Positions 53,690-62,030 of a stretch of DNA of 64,000 bases are shown here, in pieces (positions within the stretch are counted from its first letter, which is position 1; every line of letters begins with the position of its first letter). The notes below the pieces were generated by a model that was not told the DNA's origin, did not search any database, and saw nothing but the letters and a program-made list of their open reading frames with translations. Source of the DNA: an uncultured Bacteroidales bacterium. Lineage in GTDB: Bacteria > Bacteroidota > Bacteroidia > Bacteroidales > FEN-979. A program made the translations under genes and the position numbers. Location of the stretch: assembly GCA_903837605.1 (NCBI GenBank), contig CAILVF010000001.1, positions 1-64,000 on the forward strand, given 5' to 3'.

Positions 53690-54916
53690 TCATTCGTGAT
53701 CATGATCATGTTCATGTTCATGTTCGTGATCATGTTCATGGTCATGATGGGTGTGGTCATGTTCATGCATTTCTGATGCTATTTTAATGAATTCATCATA
53801 GGAGACCTCTTTCTTTACAATGTTCAGTGTTGTTTTGAAAAGTCCCATCATCCGTGCATTATAAAGCTGGTCGTTGATCCTTTGAACCTGCTCCTTATTC
53901 TGCATGAAAGCATCTACGATTGATTCATATTTCTTTTCCATTTCAGGGTCGACAAATTCCGTGCCGACTCTTTGCAGCATGACAGTTCGGATATAATTCC
54001 GAATATCTTCGTCGCTGACTTTAATGTTGTTGTCGCGGATTATCCTGTTCTCGATAAGCTGCCATTTCATTGATTCCCTGAATGAAGTGTAATCCTTCTC
54101 GATCTGTTCCGCGGTAAATTTACCTTCATTGTATTCAAGCAGCCAGCGTTTCAGGAATTCATCCGGAAGATCAAAATTGGTGCTCTTTACAAGAATGTCA
54201 GTTGCCTTATTAAAAAATATCCTGTCTGTTTCCTGGGCAAAACTTGCAGATGCGTCTTTCCTTATCCTTTCCCTGAACTGCTCTTCTGTTTCAAGTTTGT
54301 CGCCGGGATAGACTTTCTCAAAAAGTTCAGGTGTCATTTCGGCAGGGATAACTTCGGGGGGGGTAGTTCCGGCTTTATTTGCTTCATCCCCCGCAGGTAA
54401 TTCAGCAGTAACGGATTCGCCGGTTTTCCCGTCTTCTTCAGCCTTGACCGGTGTCCCGAAACGTTTCCGCGTTTCATCCACGTATTTGTCAATCATGCTG
54501 TCATCGACAATAATTTCAAGATCTTCGACTTCCGTTTCAGGTCCGAACGTTATATTGAACTCAGGCGCAAAGCCTATGTCAAAGAAGAATTCAAAACTGG
54601 TCTGGGACTCAAAATTAACAGCTGAATTCTTATCCTGGTTTGGAATAGGGTTTCCGAGCAGGTCAAGTTTCTGTTCCTTGATGTAATTCGTAAGTGAATC
54701 GGATATGAGTTTGTTGACTTCCTCTGCCAGCACTGCTTTTCCATACATTTTACGGATGAGCCCTGAGGGAATATGTCCCGGGCGGAATCCCGGGATGTTA
54801 GCTTTTTTCTGGTAATCCCTGATCACTTTGTTTACCTGTTCTGTGTAATCTTCGGGTGTGATTTCCAACCGTATTGTTGCGGTGAGTTCACCTGTGTTCT
54901 CTCTGGATAAATTCAT
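53690..54916 (-). CDS. tig: Trigger factor with histidine-rich tail
   Basis: The 408-residue ribosome-associated chaperone has an N-terminal ribosome-binding domain (GFRPGHIPSGLIRKMYG, with the FRxGxxP signature), a central PPIase-like region with low similarity, and a C-terminal chaperone domain (FLKRWLLEYNEGKFTAEQIEKDY). The last 25 or so residues are almost only His, Asp and Glu (HEHDHTHHDHEHDHEHEHE), a potential Zn/Ni-binding tail. It is probably cotranscribed with tRNA-Leu upstream and clpP-clpX downstream. Confidence 0.93.
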   Translation of the reverse strand: MNLSRENTGELTATIRLEITPEDYTEQVNKVIRDYQKKANIPGFRPGHIPSGLIRKMYGKAVLAEEVNKLISDSLTNYIKEQKLDLLGNPIPNQDKNSAVNFESQTSFEFFFDIGFAPEFNITFGPETEVEDLEIIVDDSMIDKYVDETRKRFGTPVKAEEDGKTGESVTAELPAGDEANKAGTTPPEVIPAEMTPELFEKVYPGDKLETEEQFRERIRKDASASFAQETDRIFFNKATDILVKSTNFDLPDEFLKRWLLEYNEGKFTAEQIEKDYTSFRESMKWQLIENRIIRDNNIKVSDEDIRNYIRTVMLQRVGTEFVDPEMEKKYESIVDAFMQNKEQVQRINDQLYNARMMGLFKTTLNIVKKEVSYDEFIKIASEMHEHDHTHHDHEHDHEHEHEHDHDHE

Positions 54917-54989
54917 GAATGCCTGTTATGATTAGTAAGCTGTTAATTCTGCCGGGAAGTTTATTTTCCAGGTTTTTAGTTTGATTTTG

Positions 54990-55071
54990 TGCGGATGAAG
55001 GGACTCGAACCCCCACGCCCTGAGGCACAAGATCCTAAGTCTTGCGCGGCTACCAATTACGCCACATCCGC
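54990..55071 (-). tRNA. tRNA-Leu (anticodon TAG)
   Basis: This 82-base class II tRNA has acceptor stem GCGGATG/CATCCGC with discriminator A, a D-arm, and anticodon stem CAAGA/TCTTG with loop CTTAGGA (TAG). A long variable arm, and T-arm GGGGG-TTCGAGT-CCC... complete it. It is in the same direction as and about 75 bases upstream of tig. Confidence 0.97.
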
Positions 55072-55093
55072 GTTTGGATTGAAATTTGGCCTG

Positions 55094-55101
55094 CAAAGGT
55101 A
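55094..55101 (-). promoter_or_regulatory. -7 element for tRNA-Leu (and tig)
   Basis: The minus strand reads TACCTTTG (TAnnTTTG), 22 bases before the mature tRNA start. Confidence 0.6.
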
Positions 55102-55313
55102 CTAAATTTTTACTTTTCGCCGTTATATATAAGTACAGAAGCTGTTCCGAAGGTTTTGTTTGCCATTCCGGGCAACCCCAGCCATAAGGTTCAGGTCATC
55201 AATCTAAACATCACAAGGGCAGGAGTTCTGCCCGAAAGTGATTAAAATTCCGTTCAGGGGATAAAAGTTTACTCGGCTTTTTTTGTTTAAATTGCATTGT
55301 AGCCATTGCCTGT

Positions 55314-56798
55314 ATGAGGTTACTCAGATATATATTGCCAGCTCTTCTCTGTTTCTCGGTTAACGGCCCGGGGGAGGCACAGTCGATGTACGGCACTGTC
55401 CTGGGAAACTATGCAGGCACGAACAGCATCCAGGTTAACCCCAGTGCACTGCAGAATTCAAAGACCTGGCTGGATATCCAGTTCATAGGTGCAGGAGCCT
55501 TTGTTCAGAACAACTTGCTGTATCAGAAAAGAAACGACTATAAGTTTTCTCATTTCTTTCAGAGCAGTTATGAATGGCCGACACATTCAGAAGGTTATGG
55601 AACAGAGGTCAGGATATTCTACAGTTACGATAATCACAGGCCTAAAAGTGCTTTTGTAAATTTAAGAGTTGACGGCCCGGGTGCAATGCTCATCTGGGGG
55701 AAGCATGCATTTGCCCTTACCACGGCCATCAGGAATGTGGTTTCAGTTCACAATATGCCTTACGAACTGGCAAATTTTACCTATCTCGGCTTGAATTACA
55801 GGCCACAGCAAAAGATTAACTACAATGATACCCGGCCCTTTGGCGGTGCCCAGATGGCATGGGCCGAAATAGGGCTAACCTATTCGTATGAGGTTTACGG
55901 CCGGGGGTTTAACAGGATCAATGCAGGCTTGTCGGTGAAAAAGCTTTTTGGCTATGCGGGAGCATACTCAAATGTTGAAAACATGAATTATACGGTTATT
56001 GACGATTCGACCGTAGATATTAAAAATCTTAAGGGCGAGATGGGATTGTCAATGCCTGTTGATTACCAGACCAATGAGCTTGCAGGCAGCACCGCTTTCA
56101 GGGGAGGTGGTTTTGGCTTTGATCTGGGCGTAACTTATACCAGGCTTGTAAAGCCTCACCAGGAGCAGTATTTCAACCGGCTTTGTGCCCAGAGGTATGA
56201 AGATTACCTGTACCGCGTTGGAGTGGCACTTATTGACGTCGGAGGCATACAGTTCAAGACCAATGCACAGAAACTGGTCTTTGACAACCGCGCCTCATAC
56301 TGGGACCAGATAACCAGGATCAAGTTCAGGAATATTCAGCAGGTGCTTGACACCCTGAGTTATAAATTTTACGGCGATAACACCTCTGCATTTGCTGCAA
56401 ATAAATTCACAATCTGGCTTCCATCGGCACTCAGCGTTCAGTTTGATTACCATCTTTCAAAATTTGCTTATATCAATGCAAGCCTGATTTACCCTGTTGC
56501 CTTCGCAAAAACCACGATCTACCGGCCTGCCGAACTTACCATCACTCCAAGGTATGAAGCTCGCTGGCTGGAAGTAAGCCTGCCGGTTTCATTGTACGAC
56601 TGGTACCTCCCAAGGGTTGGTATTGCACTCAGGGCTTACGGTTTTACAATCGGTTGTGATAAGTTAGGGGGCTTCTTCAACTTCAATGACTTTACCGGTA
56701 TAGATGTGTATTTTTCGATAAAATACTTTCTCGATAAAGGCTCCTGCCGTGAGAAGAACAAGGCGCATTGCGGAAACCTCGAATTCAGCCCGGGTTGA
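55314..56798 (+). CDS. DUF5723 outer-membrane beta-barrel protein
   Basis: The 494-residue product has a signal peptide (RLLRYILPALLCFSVNGPGEA) followed by many alternating beta strands with aromatic ends. The DUF5723-like start is GTVLGNYAGTNSIQVNPSALQNSKTWLDIQFIGAGAFVQNNLLYQKRN (cited here as a region, residues about 25-75). It is an outer-membrane barrel of unknown function, common in Bacteroidota with gliding or type IX secretion. The C-terminus has two cysteines (SCREKNKAHC). The 240-base gap upstream holds the tRNA-Leu promoter and nothing else recognisable. Confidence 0.8.
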   Translation: MRLLRYILPALLCFSVNGPGEAQSMYGTVLGNYAGTNSIQVNPSALQNSKTWLDIQFIGAGAFVQNNLLYQKRNDYKFSHFFQSSYEWPTHSEGYGTEVRIFYSYDNHRPKSAFVNLRVDGPGAMLIWGKHAFALTTAIRNVVSVHNMPYELANFTYLGLNYRPQQKINYNDTRPFGGAQMAWAEIGLTYSYEVYGRGFNRINAGLSVKKLFGYAGAYSNVENMNYTVIDDSTVDIKNLKGEMGLSMPVDYQTNELAGSTAFRGGGFGFDLGVTYTRLVKPHQEQYFNRLCAQRYEDYLYRVGVALIDVGGIQFKTNAQKLVFDNRASYWDQITRIKFRNIQQVLDTLSYKFYGDNTSAFAANKFTIWLPSALSVQFDYHLSKFAYINASLIYPVAFAKTTIYRPAELTITPRYEARWLEVSLPVSLYDWYLPRVGIALRAYGFTIGCDKLGGFFNFNDFTGIDVYFSIKYFLDKGSCREKNKAHCGNLEFSPG

Positions 56799-57908
56799 TC
56801 ATTCCCGGGTTTTAACATCCAGTGCATCCCTCAGGGAATTCCCCATCAGCATAAAGGCCAGGACGAGAAGCATGATTGCAATACCGGGAAGTATGGCGAG
56901 GTAAGCGTAATCGAGGATAATGTAACCATAGTTCTCCTTGATCATCGATCCCCAGGAAGGGACCGGCGGCTGAACCCCGAGACCAAGGAAACTGAGACCG
57001 GCTTCAAGAAGGATGGCTGAAGCGAAATTCGCTGCGGATATTACGATCACGGCAGCCATTACATTAGGAAGAATATGCCTGATGATGATCCTTGAGTCGG
57101 AAAATCCCAGTGCATGTCCGGCTTCAACAAATTCCTTTTCCCTCAGGCCCATGACCTGCCCCCTCACCATCCTGGCAACATCCACCCACATCGTGAGGCC
57201 AACAGCAACAAAAACCTGCCAAAACCCCTTTCCCAGGGCGAATGTGATCGCGATTACGAGCAGAAGCGTTGGAATTGACCAGACAACATTGATGAACCAC
57301 ATTATCAGGTTGTCGGCCAGGCCTCTGAAATACCCGGCGATGGCGCCAAGGGAAATACCTATCAGGAGTGAAATAAATACAGAAATAAAACCCACCGAAA
57401 GGCTTATCCTTGCTCCAATGATCAACTGGCTCAGGTAGTCCCTTCCGAAACGGTCGGTTCCCAGCCAGAATGTCTTTGTGCGTGGCAATATCAGGCCTTT
57501 GGCAGCGATCCTGCTTTCAGCGGGTAAAACGCTACCCGGTTCCGAATAAATCCTGTAATACAAAGTATCCCTGTAAACCCGGTAACTGCCTACAGGAACA
57601 GGGGTGGCTGAATTTTTTTCACCCATCAACATCCTGTGAAGCCATCCCGTATGCTGCGGAGGGTCAGTTCCCGGGATATACAGGATGTCAACTTTAAATC
57701 CGGGTTTTTTCAATCCCAGTTCAAGAAATTGCTGGTTCGCAAACGGAGTTTTATCGGGAGTGATAAGATATCCGAGTATGGCTGTAACACATATCATCCC
57801 GATGAAAATCAACGAACCGATACCAAGAGGTTCGTGCAGGAATCTTACCCATGCAAGTCGTGAGAGAGAGACTGAAATGAACTGTGGAGATTTTCTGAAC
57901 AGGCTCAA
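56799..57908 (-). CDS. ABC transporter permease (DppC/OppC family)
   Basis: The 369-residue product has an N-terminal helix (LGIGSLIFIGMICVTAILGYL), a large periplasmic insert, then KTFWLGTDRFGRDYLSQLIIGARISLSVGF, five more helices and the EAA loop LGFSDSRIIIRHILPNVMAAVIV. The C-terminal EAGLSFLGLGVQPPVPSWGSMI is typical of oligopeptide/dipeptide permeases. No partner permease, ATPase or binding protein is encoded nearby. Confidence 0.93.
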   Translation of the reverse strand: MSLFRKSPQFISVSLSRLAWVRFLHEPLGIGSLIFIGMICVTAILGYLITPDKTPFANQQFLELGLKKPGFKVDILYIPGTDPPQHTGWLHRMLMGEKNSATPVPVGSYRVYRDTLYYRIYSEPGSVLPAESRIAAKGLILPRTKTFWLGTDRFGRDYLSQLIIGARISLSVGFISVFISLLIGISLGAIAGYFRGLADNLIMWFINVVWSIPTLLLVIAITFALGKGFWQVFVAVGLTMWVDVARMVRGQVMGLREKEFVEAGHALGFSDSRIIIRHILPNVMAAVIVISAANFASAILLEAGLSFLGLGVQPPVPSWGSMIKENYGYIILDYAYLAILPGIAIMLLVLAFMLMGNSLRDALDVKTRE

Positions 57909-57922
57909 ACTGATTTGGCTTT

Positions 57923-57953
57923 TTGCAAATGTATAATTTTTTTGTACTTTTGC
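57923..57953 (+). promoter_or_regulatory. Promoter for tRNA-His
   Basis: TTTG (57923-57926) and TACTTTTG (57946-57953) are separated by 19 bases, a full consensus match, 11 bases before the tRNA. Confidence 0.8.
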
Positions 57954-57964
57954 AGCACAAAATG

Positions 57965-58038
57965 GTGGTCGTAGCTCAGCTGGTTAGAGCGTCAGAATGT
58001 GGCTCTGAAGGTCGTGGGTTCGAAACCCATCTTCCACC
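57965..58038 (+). tRNA. tRNA-His (anticodon GTG)
   Basis: D-arm GCTC...GAGC, anticodon stem TCAGA/TCTGA with loop ATGTGGC (GTG), and T-arm GTGGG-TTCGAAA-CCCAT are well formed. A G at 57964 can serve as the -1 residue of tRNA-His, opposite discriminator C. In the acceptor stem, GTGGTCG faces CTTCCAC, which leaves apparent T-T and C-T mispairs at positions 5-68 and 6-67. Confidence 0.93.
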
Positions 58039-58041
58039 CTA

Positions 58042-58075
58042 TAAAAAAAAAGCCGCTTTTTCGGGCGGCTTTTTC
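58042..58075. terminator. Bidirectional terminator after tRNA-His
   Basis: An A-tract, GCCGC, loop TTTTTCGG, GCGGC and a T-tract form the terminator. The loop sequence is the same as that of the terminator at 27168-27204. It serves tRNA-His and the convergent thioredoxin gene. Confidence 0.92.
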
Positions 58076-58097
58076 TTTATAAACCAGGCATTCAGGC

Positions 58098-58658
58098 TCA
58101 TTTTTTCTTTTCATTCTTGTTATAGGACCCGATATAGTCCTCCCATTTAACATCTTTGTAGGCATTTTCCCCGAAATAATGTAAAACAGGGGCAAATTCA
58201 ACGGCGCTCATATAGCCGGGAACCACGTTAAGTTCCTGGTTCTGCTCATTGATAAAAACACAGGAAGGATATGACATCTTCCCCCTGAGAAGCTCAACTG
58301 CCAGCTGATTATTGCCTCCCCTGCCTTTTGGATTCCTGTTTACAAACTTCACCGTATCAATCACAATGGTATCTTTGGTCTCGGCATCCAGCTTCACACA
58401 GTAAAAGTGTTTCTGCATATATTTTGCAGTCTCAGGGTCCTGGAAGGTTTCCTTATCCATCTTCTTGCACCAGCCGCACCAATCGGTATACACATCAACA
58501 AACAATTTTTTAGGTTTCTTTTTATTCAGCTTATAGGCATCGGCAAAACTGTACCATTGAATAATTCCCTTATTCCCCGCTTTCTCCTGTGATAACATCA
58601 AACCCGGCAGGGAAATCAGCGACAGTAACAGTATCAGATGCTTTAAGGTGTTTTTCAT
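58098..58658 (-). CDS. Exported thioredoxin-fold protein
   Basis: The 186-residue product has a signal peptide (LILLLSLISLPGLMLS) and a thioredoxin fold with active site DWCGWCKKM (CxxC) and PSCVFINEQNQELNVVPGYM (cis-Pro region). It resembles DUF255/thioredoxin-like periplasmic reductases. The partner is unknown. Confidence 0.9.
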   Translation of the reverse strand: MKNTLKHLILLLSLISLPGLMLSQEKAGNKGIIQWYSFADAYKLNKKKPKKLFVDVYTDWCGWCKKMDKETFQDPETAKYMQKHFYCVKLDAETKDTIVIDTVKFVNRNPKGRGGNNQLAVELLRGKMSYPSCVFINEQNQELNVVPGYMSAVEFAPVLHYFGENAYKDVKWEDYIGSYNKNEKKK

Positions 58659-58668
58659 AATGTAAGAT

Positions 58669-59115
58669 TTAATCCCCCGACCGGTCCATTTCCCTTTTTA
58701 TATCCTTCTGCTTAAGGGAATCACGCTTGTCATAGGAATGTTTTCCTTTGGCCAGGGCAATGTTGAGTTTTGCCAGTCCGTTTTCATTTATATAAAACAA
58801 GGTCGGTATAATGGTAAGCCCTCTTTCTTTTACTTTCACAAGAAGTTTGTGAAGTTCCCTTTTCGTAAGTAAAAGTTTGCGTGCCCGTTTTGGTTCGTGG
58901 TTGTAAATTGTGCCAAGGCTGTATTCAGCAATATGCATGTTCATTACGAAGAGCTCGCTGCCTTTGAAACTGCAAAAGGCATCGGCAATGGAAGCTTTAC
59001 CTTCGCGCACCGATTTGATCTCAGTACCTGTGAGCATTATCCCCGCAGTGAATTCCTGGAGAAGGAAATATTCAAAAGAGGCCCTCCTGTTTTTTATGCT
59101 GATCGTTTTCTCCAT
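58669..59115 (-). CDS. smpB: SsrA-binding protein SmpB
   Basis: The 148-residue tmRNA-binding protein of trans-translation has IKNRRASFEYFLLQEFTAGIMLTGTEIKSVREGK as its first third, HIAEYSLGTIYNHEPKRARKLLLTKRE, and the basic tail KRDSLKQKDIKRE. The ATG at 59115 was preferred over an upstream start at 59190, because the intervening codons overlap the promoter. No ssrA gene lies in the window. Confidence 0.95.
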   Translation of the reverse strand: MEKTISIKNRRASFEYFLLQEFTAGIMLTGTEIKSVREGKASIADAFCSFKGSELFVMNMHIAEYSLGTIYNHEPKRARKLLLTKRELHKLLVKVKERGLTIIPTLFYINENGLAKLNIALAKGKHSYDKRDSLKQKDIKREMDRSGD

Positions 59116-59125
59116 AATACCGCGG

Positions 59126-59133
59126 CAAAGGTA
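59126..59133 (-). promoter_or_regulatory. -7 element for smpB
   Basis: The minus strand reads TACCTTTG (TAnnTTTG), 10 bases before the smpB ATG, so the leader is nearly absent. Confidence 0.55.
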
Positions 59134-59163
59134 GCAAAAAAGGATGACAGATGGCCGGATCAA

Positions 59164-59378
59164 GGCGCTTCGCGCCGATAGCTGGATCATTGCGCTTGGC
59201 GCTGATAACTGGATCAGGCGCTTCGCGCCGATATCTGGATAATACGATATCCAGCTATCCAGTCATCCAGCTATCCAGTTATCCAGTTTTCCAGCTATCC
59301 AGTTATCCAGCTATCCAGCTATCCAGCTATCCAGTTATCCAGTTATCCAGTTTTCCAGCTACCCAGTTATCCAGCTAT
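59164..59378. repeat. Composite array: GC hairpins plus GGATAACT words, inverted halves
   Basis: The left part (59164-59245) alternates small hairpins of type GGCGCTTCGCGCC (59164, 59217) and a variant GCGCTTGGCGC (59192) with ATA(G/A)CTGGATC words. The right part (59245-59378) has about 15 CCAG(C/T)TAT 8-mers in the opposite orientation, so the whole can fold back on itself. It ends exactly at the TonB receptor stop codon. Confidence 0.85.
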
Positions 59379-61825
59379 CAAATCTTAAGAGATATCCCAA
59401 TCAGGAAGTTCGCCGGTGCCTGGGGGAAATATCCGTTGGATTCAAAATAGGTTCCGGAGCGGAAGTACGGATAAACCCAGGCGTTGGATTCGTACCTGGC
59501 GCTGAAAATATTGCTGACAGTCACTGAAAAACCAATTTCTTTCATCCAGGGAGGATGAATTGCATATGAAACGCCCATCCCGTTGATAAAGTAATCGTGA
59601 AGTGAGCGTGCGCTGTTTGAGGTGTTGTCGATATACTGCTTACCTATAAACCGTGAATTCCAGGAGACTGAAAGGTTCTTCAGGGGCTTATAGATCAGTA
59701 TTCCGGTTAATAGAATGTTGGGGGAGAATGAAAGGTCGGTGTTCCCGAGATAGGCCGACTGCTGCCCTGTGAAATTCCAGGCCGAATCGTATACATCGGT
59801 GTATTGAGTGAAATCTTTTATCCTGTTCCTGCTGAAGGTCGCGGCCAGGTCAAAATGAAGTTGCTTTATAATGTCAATACCTGCCGATATTTCTATCCCG
59901 AGACGATAGCTGTGGGGGACGTTGACCATGATTGCTTCACCCACCGAATTGATCTCACCTGTAAGGACAAGCTGGTTGCTGTAATCCATGTAAAACAGGT
60001 TTGCGTTAGCGGTGAACCATTTGTATTTGGCAGTGTATCCAAGTTCATAGTCATAAAGCCTTTCGGCTACGGGCATGCGGTTGGTATCGGCATCCTTGTA
60101 ATTATCCCGGCTTGGTTCCCTGTTCCCGACGGCAAATGAGAAATAGGCCTGGTGGTGCTTGCTGAAAGCATAGAAAAGCCCTAGTTTTGGATTGAAGAAG
60201 TTAAATACATGGGCCTGGTTGAGGGTCCTCAGGTTCTCAATGGTTCCGTTTAGCTTATAATTGACGTAACGGTACTGAAGGTCAGCGAAAAGTGAGAGCT
60301 TTTGCCAGAAAGTATAATTCACTTTTCCAAAGATGTTGAAATCCTTTTTGATGCCTCTGCCATCATACCAGTTCCACTCGTTATTGCTGGTTGACGCATA
60401 CTGAGCCCATGTGATTTTCCCGAATGAATCGCCAGAATAACGGCTCCAGGCTCCGCCGACGATCACATTAAGCTTTTCATTTGGCTTGTAATTACTGGAG
60501 AATGTAAATCCGCAGTAATCATTATCAAGCATTTTCCGGTTGACCAGGTTGGTTGAATCTATCTTTATTCCTCCTATGATTACGTCGGGAAGGCCGTAGC
60601 TTGAAAAAAATGCATTCTGTTCGAAGCTTTCATAATAGCCTTTCCCTTTTGTATAGTGAACGGCAAAGTTCAGGTCCCAGCCTTTCATGAGTTGCCGGGA
60701 AAAGATCCCCTGGAAATGGGTCTGAACATAATTATCCGTTTCGTTCTCATAGTATTGTATCTGCCCTGACTGGTCATAATAAAGCCCCATCGGGTTAAAC
60801 CTGCGGTTTGTTTCCAGGGAATCCTTTGGAACGCCTCCCCAGGCCTGGTATGTTTTTTCGGTGCCTGAGAAAAGGATAAGCCTGACAGTCGTTTTGGAAC
60901 CATAGTATCCGCCGGAGAGATACCATGAACGAAGGTCGGAAAATGCCCTGTCGATATAACCGTCGGAATGAATATACGAGAACCGCCCGTCGAAGCTGAG
61001 GTGGTTTGCAAGAAGTCCGCTGCCAAATCTCAGGGTCGATTTGAATGTTTTATATGACCCCGCCGAACAATCCAGTTCAGCGTATGGGTCGGGGTTTAGC
61101 CTGGTTGTCTGAATGTTTATGGAAGCTCCGAACGCGCCTGCCCCGTTGGTTGATGTCCCCACGCCCCTCTGTATCTGGATATTGTCTGATGACGAGGCTA
61201 TGTCGGGAAGATCGACGAACCATACCCCCTGCGATTCCGGATCATTCTGGGGAATGCCGTTTAATGTCACATTGATGCGCGTAAGATCTGTACCGCGTAT
61301 ATTAATCCCTGTATAACCGATGCCGGTCCCTGCATCCGAAGTGACGACCGTGGACGGTGAATTCTGGATAAGGTAGGGGAGGTCTTTACCCATGTTAACC
61401 GGCTGGATCTGCTTTGCTGCAATGTCGGTATAGGCCACAGGGTATTTGTCGTGGGCCCGCGTAGCTGTGACATTCACTTCTTCGGCCAGTATTACCGAGG
61501 GTTCCATCGCAATACTGACTGTGGTATCGGATTGCAGCCTGATATCGAGCCTCATCTTCGAATACCCGATATAGGAGACCCTCAGTATATAAGTCCCCTG
61601 CCTGATCTTTGGAAATGAAAAATACCCGTTTTCATCAGTGACTGCATTTTGACCGCTTTTTTCAAGTACAAGGTTGGCTCCCGGGAGGAATTTCCCATCC
61701 GTTTTATCGCAGATAGTCCCGCCCAGCCTGACCTGGGCATAAGATGTCAGGGCAAACAGGATTGCCGGGAGGAAGGTTAAAAGAAACCTGGTTGTTTTTT
61801 TTCTGTTTTTCCGTTGCGCCATCAT
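59378..61825 (-). CDS. TonB-dependent receptor, probable thiamin-type transporter
   Basis: The 815-residue product has a signal peptide (FLLTFLPAILFALTSYA), a carboxypeptidase-regulatory-like domain (LGGTICDKTDGKFLPGANLVL..., 30-110), a plug (NIRGTDLTRINVTLNGIPQNDPESQGVWF) and a 22-strand barrel ending in PANFLIGISLKI. A TPP riboswitch lies just upstream on the same strand, so thiamin or a thiamin precursor is the likely substrate, as for the OMR1 receptors of Bacteroidota. Two adjacent ATGs (61825, 61822) are possible starts. Confidence 0.93.
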   Translation of the reverse strand: MMAQRKNRKKTTRFLLTFLPAILFALTSYAQVRLGGTICDKTDGKFLPGANLVLEKSGQNAVTDENGYFSFPKIRQGTYILRVSYIGYSKMRLDIRLQSDTTVSIAMEPSVILAEEVNVTATRAHDKYPVAYTDIAAKQIQPVNMGKDLPYLIQNSPSTVVTSDAGTGIGYTGINIRGTDLTRINVTLNGIPQNDPESQGVWFVDLPDIASSSDNIQIQRGVGTSTNGAGAFGASINIQTTRLNPDPYAELDCSAGSYKTFKSTLRFGSGLLANHLSFDGRFSYIHSDGYIDRAFSDLRSWYLSGGYYGSKTTVRLILFSGTEKTYQAWGGVPKDSLETNRRFNPMGLYYDQSGQIQYYENETDNYVQTHFQGIFSRQLMKGWDLNFAVHYTKGKGYYESFEQNAFFSSYGLPDVIIGGIKIDSTNLVNRKMLDNDYCGFTFSSNYKPNEKLNVIVGGAWSRYSGDSFGKITWAQYASTSNNEWNWYDGRGIKKDFNIFGKVNYTFWQKLSLFADLQYRYVNYKLNGTIENLRTLNQAHVFNFFNPKLGLFYAFSKHHQAYFSFAVGNREPSRDNYKDADTNRMPVAERLYDYELGYTAKYKWFTANANLFYMDYSNQLVLTGEINSVGEAIMVNVPHSYRLGIEISAGIDIIKQLHFDLAATFSRNRIKDFTQYTDVYDSAWNFTGQQSAYLGNTDLSFSPNILLTGILIYKPLKNLSVSWNSRFIGKQYIDNTSNSARSLHDYFINGMGVSYAIHPPWMKEIGFSVTVSNIFSARYESNAWVYPYFRSGTYFESNGYFPQAPANFLIGISLKI

Positions 61826-61859
61826 AAGTTATATGTTCAGATGTTAAACCGATAACTTA
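61825..61859 (-). promoter_or_regulatory. Start-codon-occluding hairpin (riboswitch expression platform candidate)
   Basis: TAAGTTAT (complement of 61852-61859) can pair with ATAACTTA (complement of 61825-61832), whose last base is the A of the receptor ATG. The hairpin would hide the translation start and could be the switching element of the TPP riboswitch. Confidence 0.5.
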
Positions 61860-61885
61860 CAATAGAGGCATGTTTCAATGGATAC

Positions 61886-61961
61886 TCTTGTTCCTACGCC
61901 GGCATTATCCGGATCAGGTTCAGAGGGTATGATCTCAGCCCGTGTCTTAAGGCACCCCTAT
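61886..61961 (-). promoter_or_regulatory. TPP riboswitch
   Basis: Read on the minus strand, the region contains GGGGTGCC, GGCTGAGATCATACCC, GAACCTGATC and GGATAATGCCGGCGTAGG, in the order and spacing of the THI-box aptamer. It lies about 60 bases upstream of the TonB receptor start. Confidence 0.95.
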
Positions 61962-61973
61962 TGGAAAGTCGAT

Positions 61974-62026
61974 GCAAATATACGAATAGGTGAGTTGCTT
62001 TGCAACTCACCTATTCGTATATTTGC
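61974..62026. promoter_or_regulatory. Perfect 25-bp inverted repeat forming two mirror-image promoters
   Basis: The arms 61974-61998 and 62002-62026 are perfect reverse complements around TTT. The right arm contains TATATTTG (62018-62025) and the left arm contains the same element on the minus strand. For the plus direction TTG at 61995-61997 lies 20 bases upstream of the -7 element, and the mirror image holds for the minus strand. The pair would drive aroQ and the TPP riboswitch-TonB unit. Confidence 0.75.
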
Positions 62027-62030
62027 TAAC

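Noticed and set aside
59164..59378. CRISPR array
   Set aside because: Units are contiguous 8-mers without unique spacers, and no cas genes are present.
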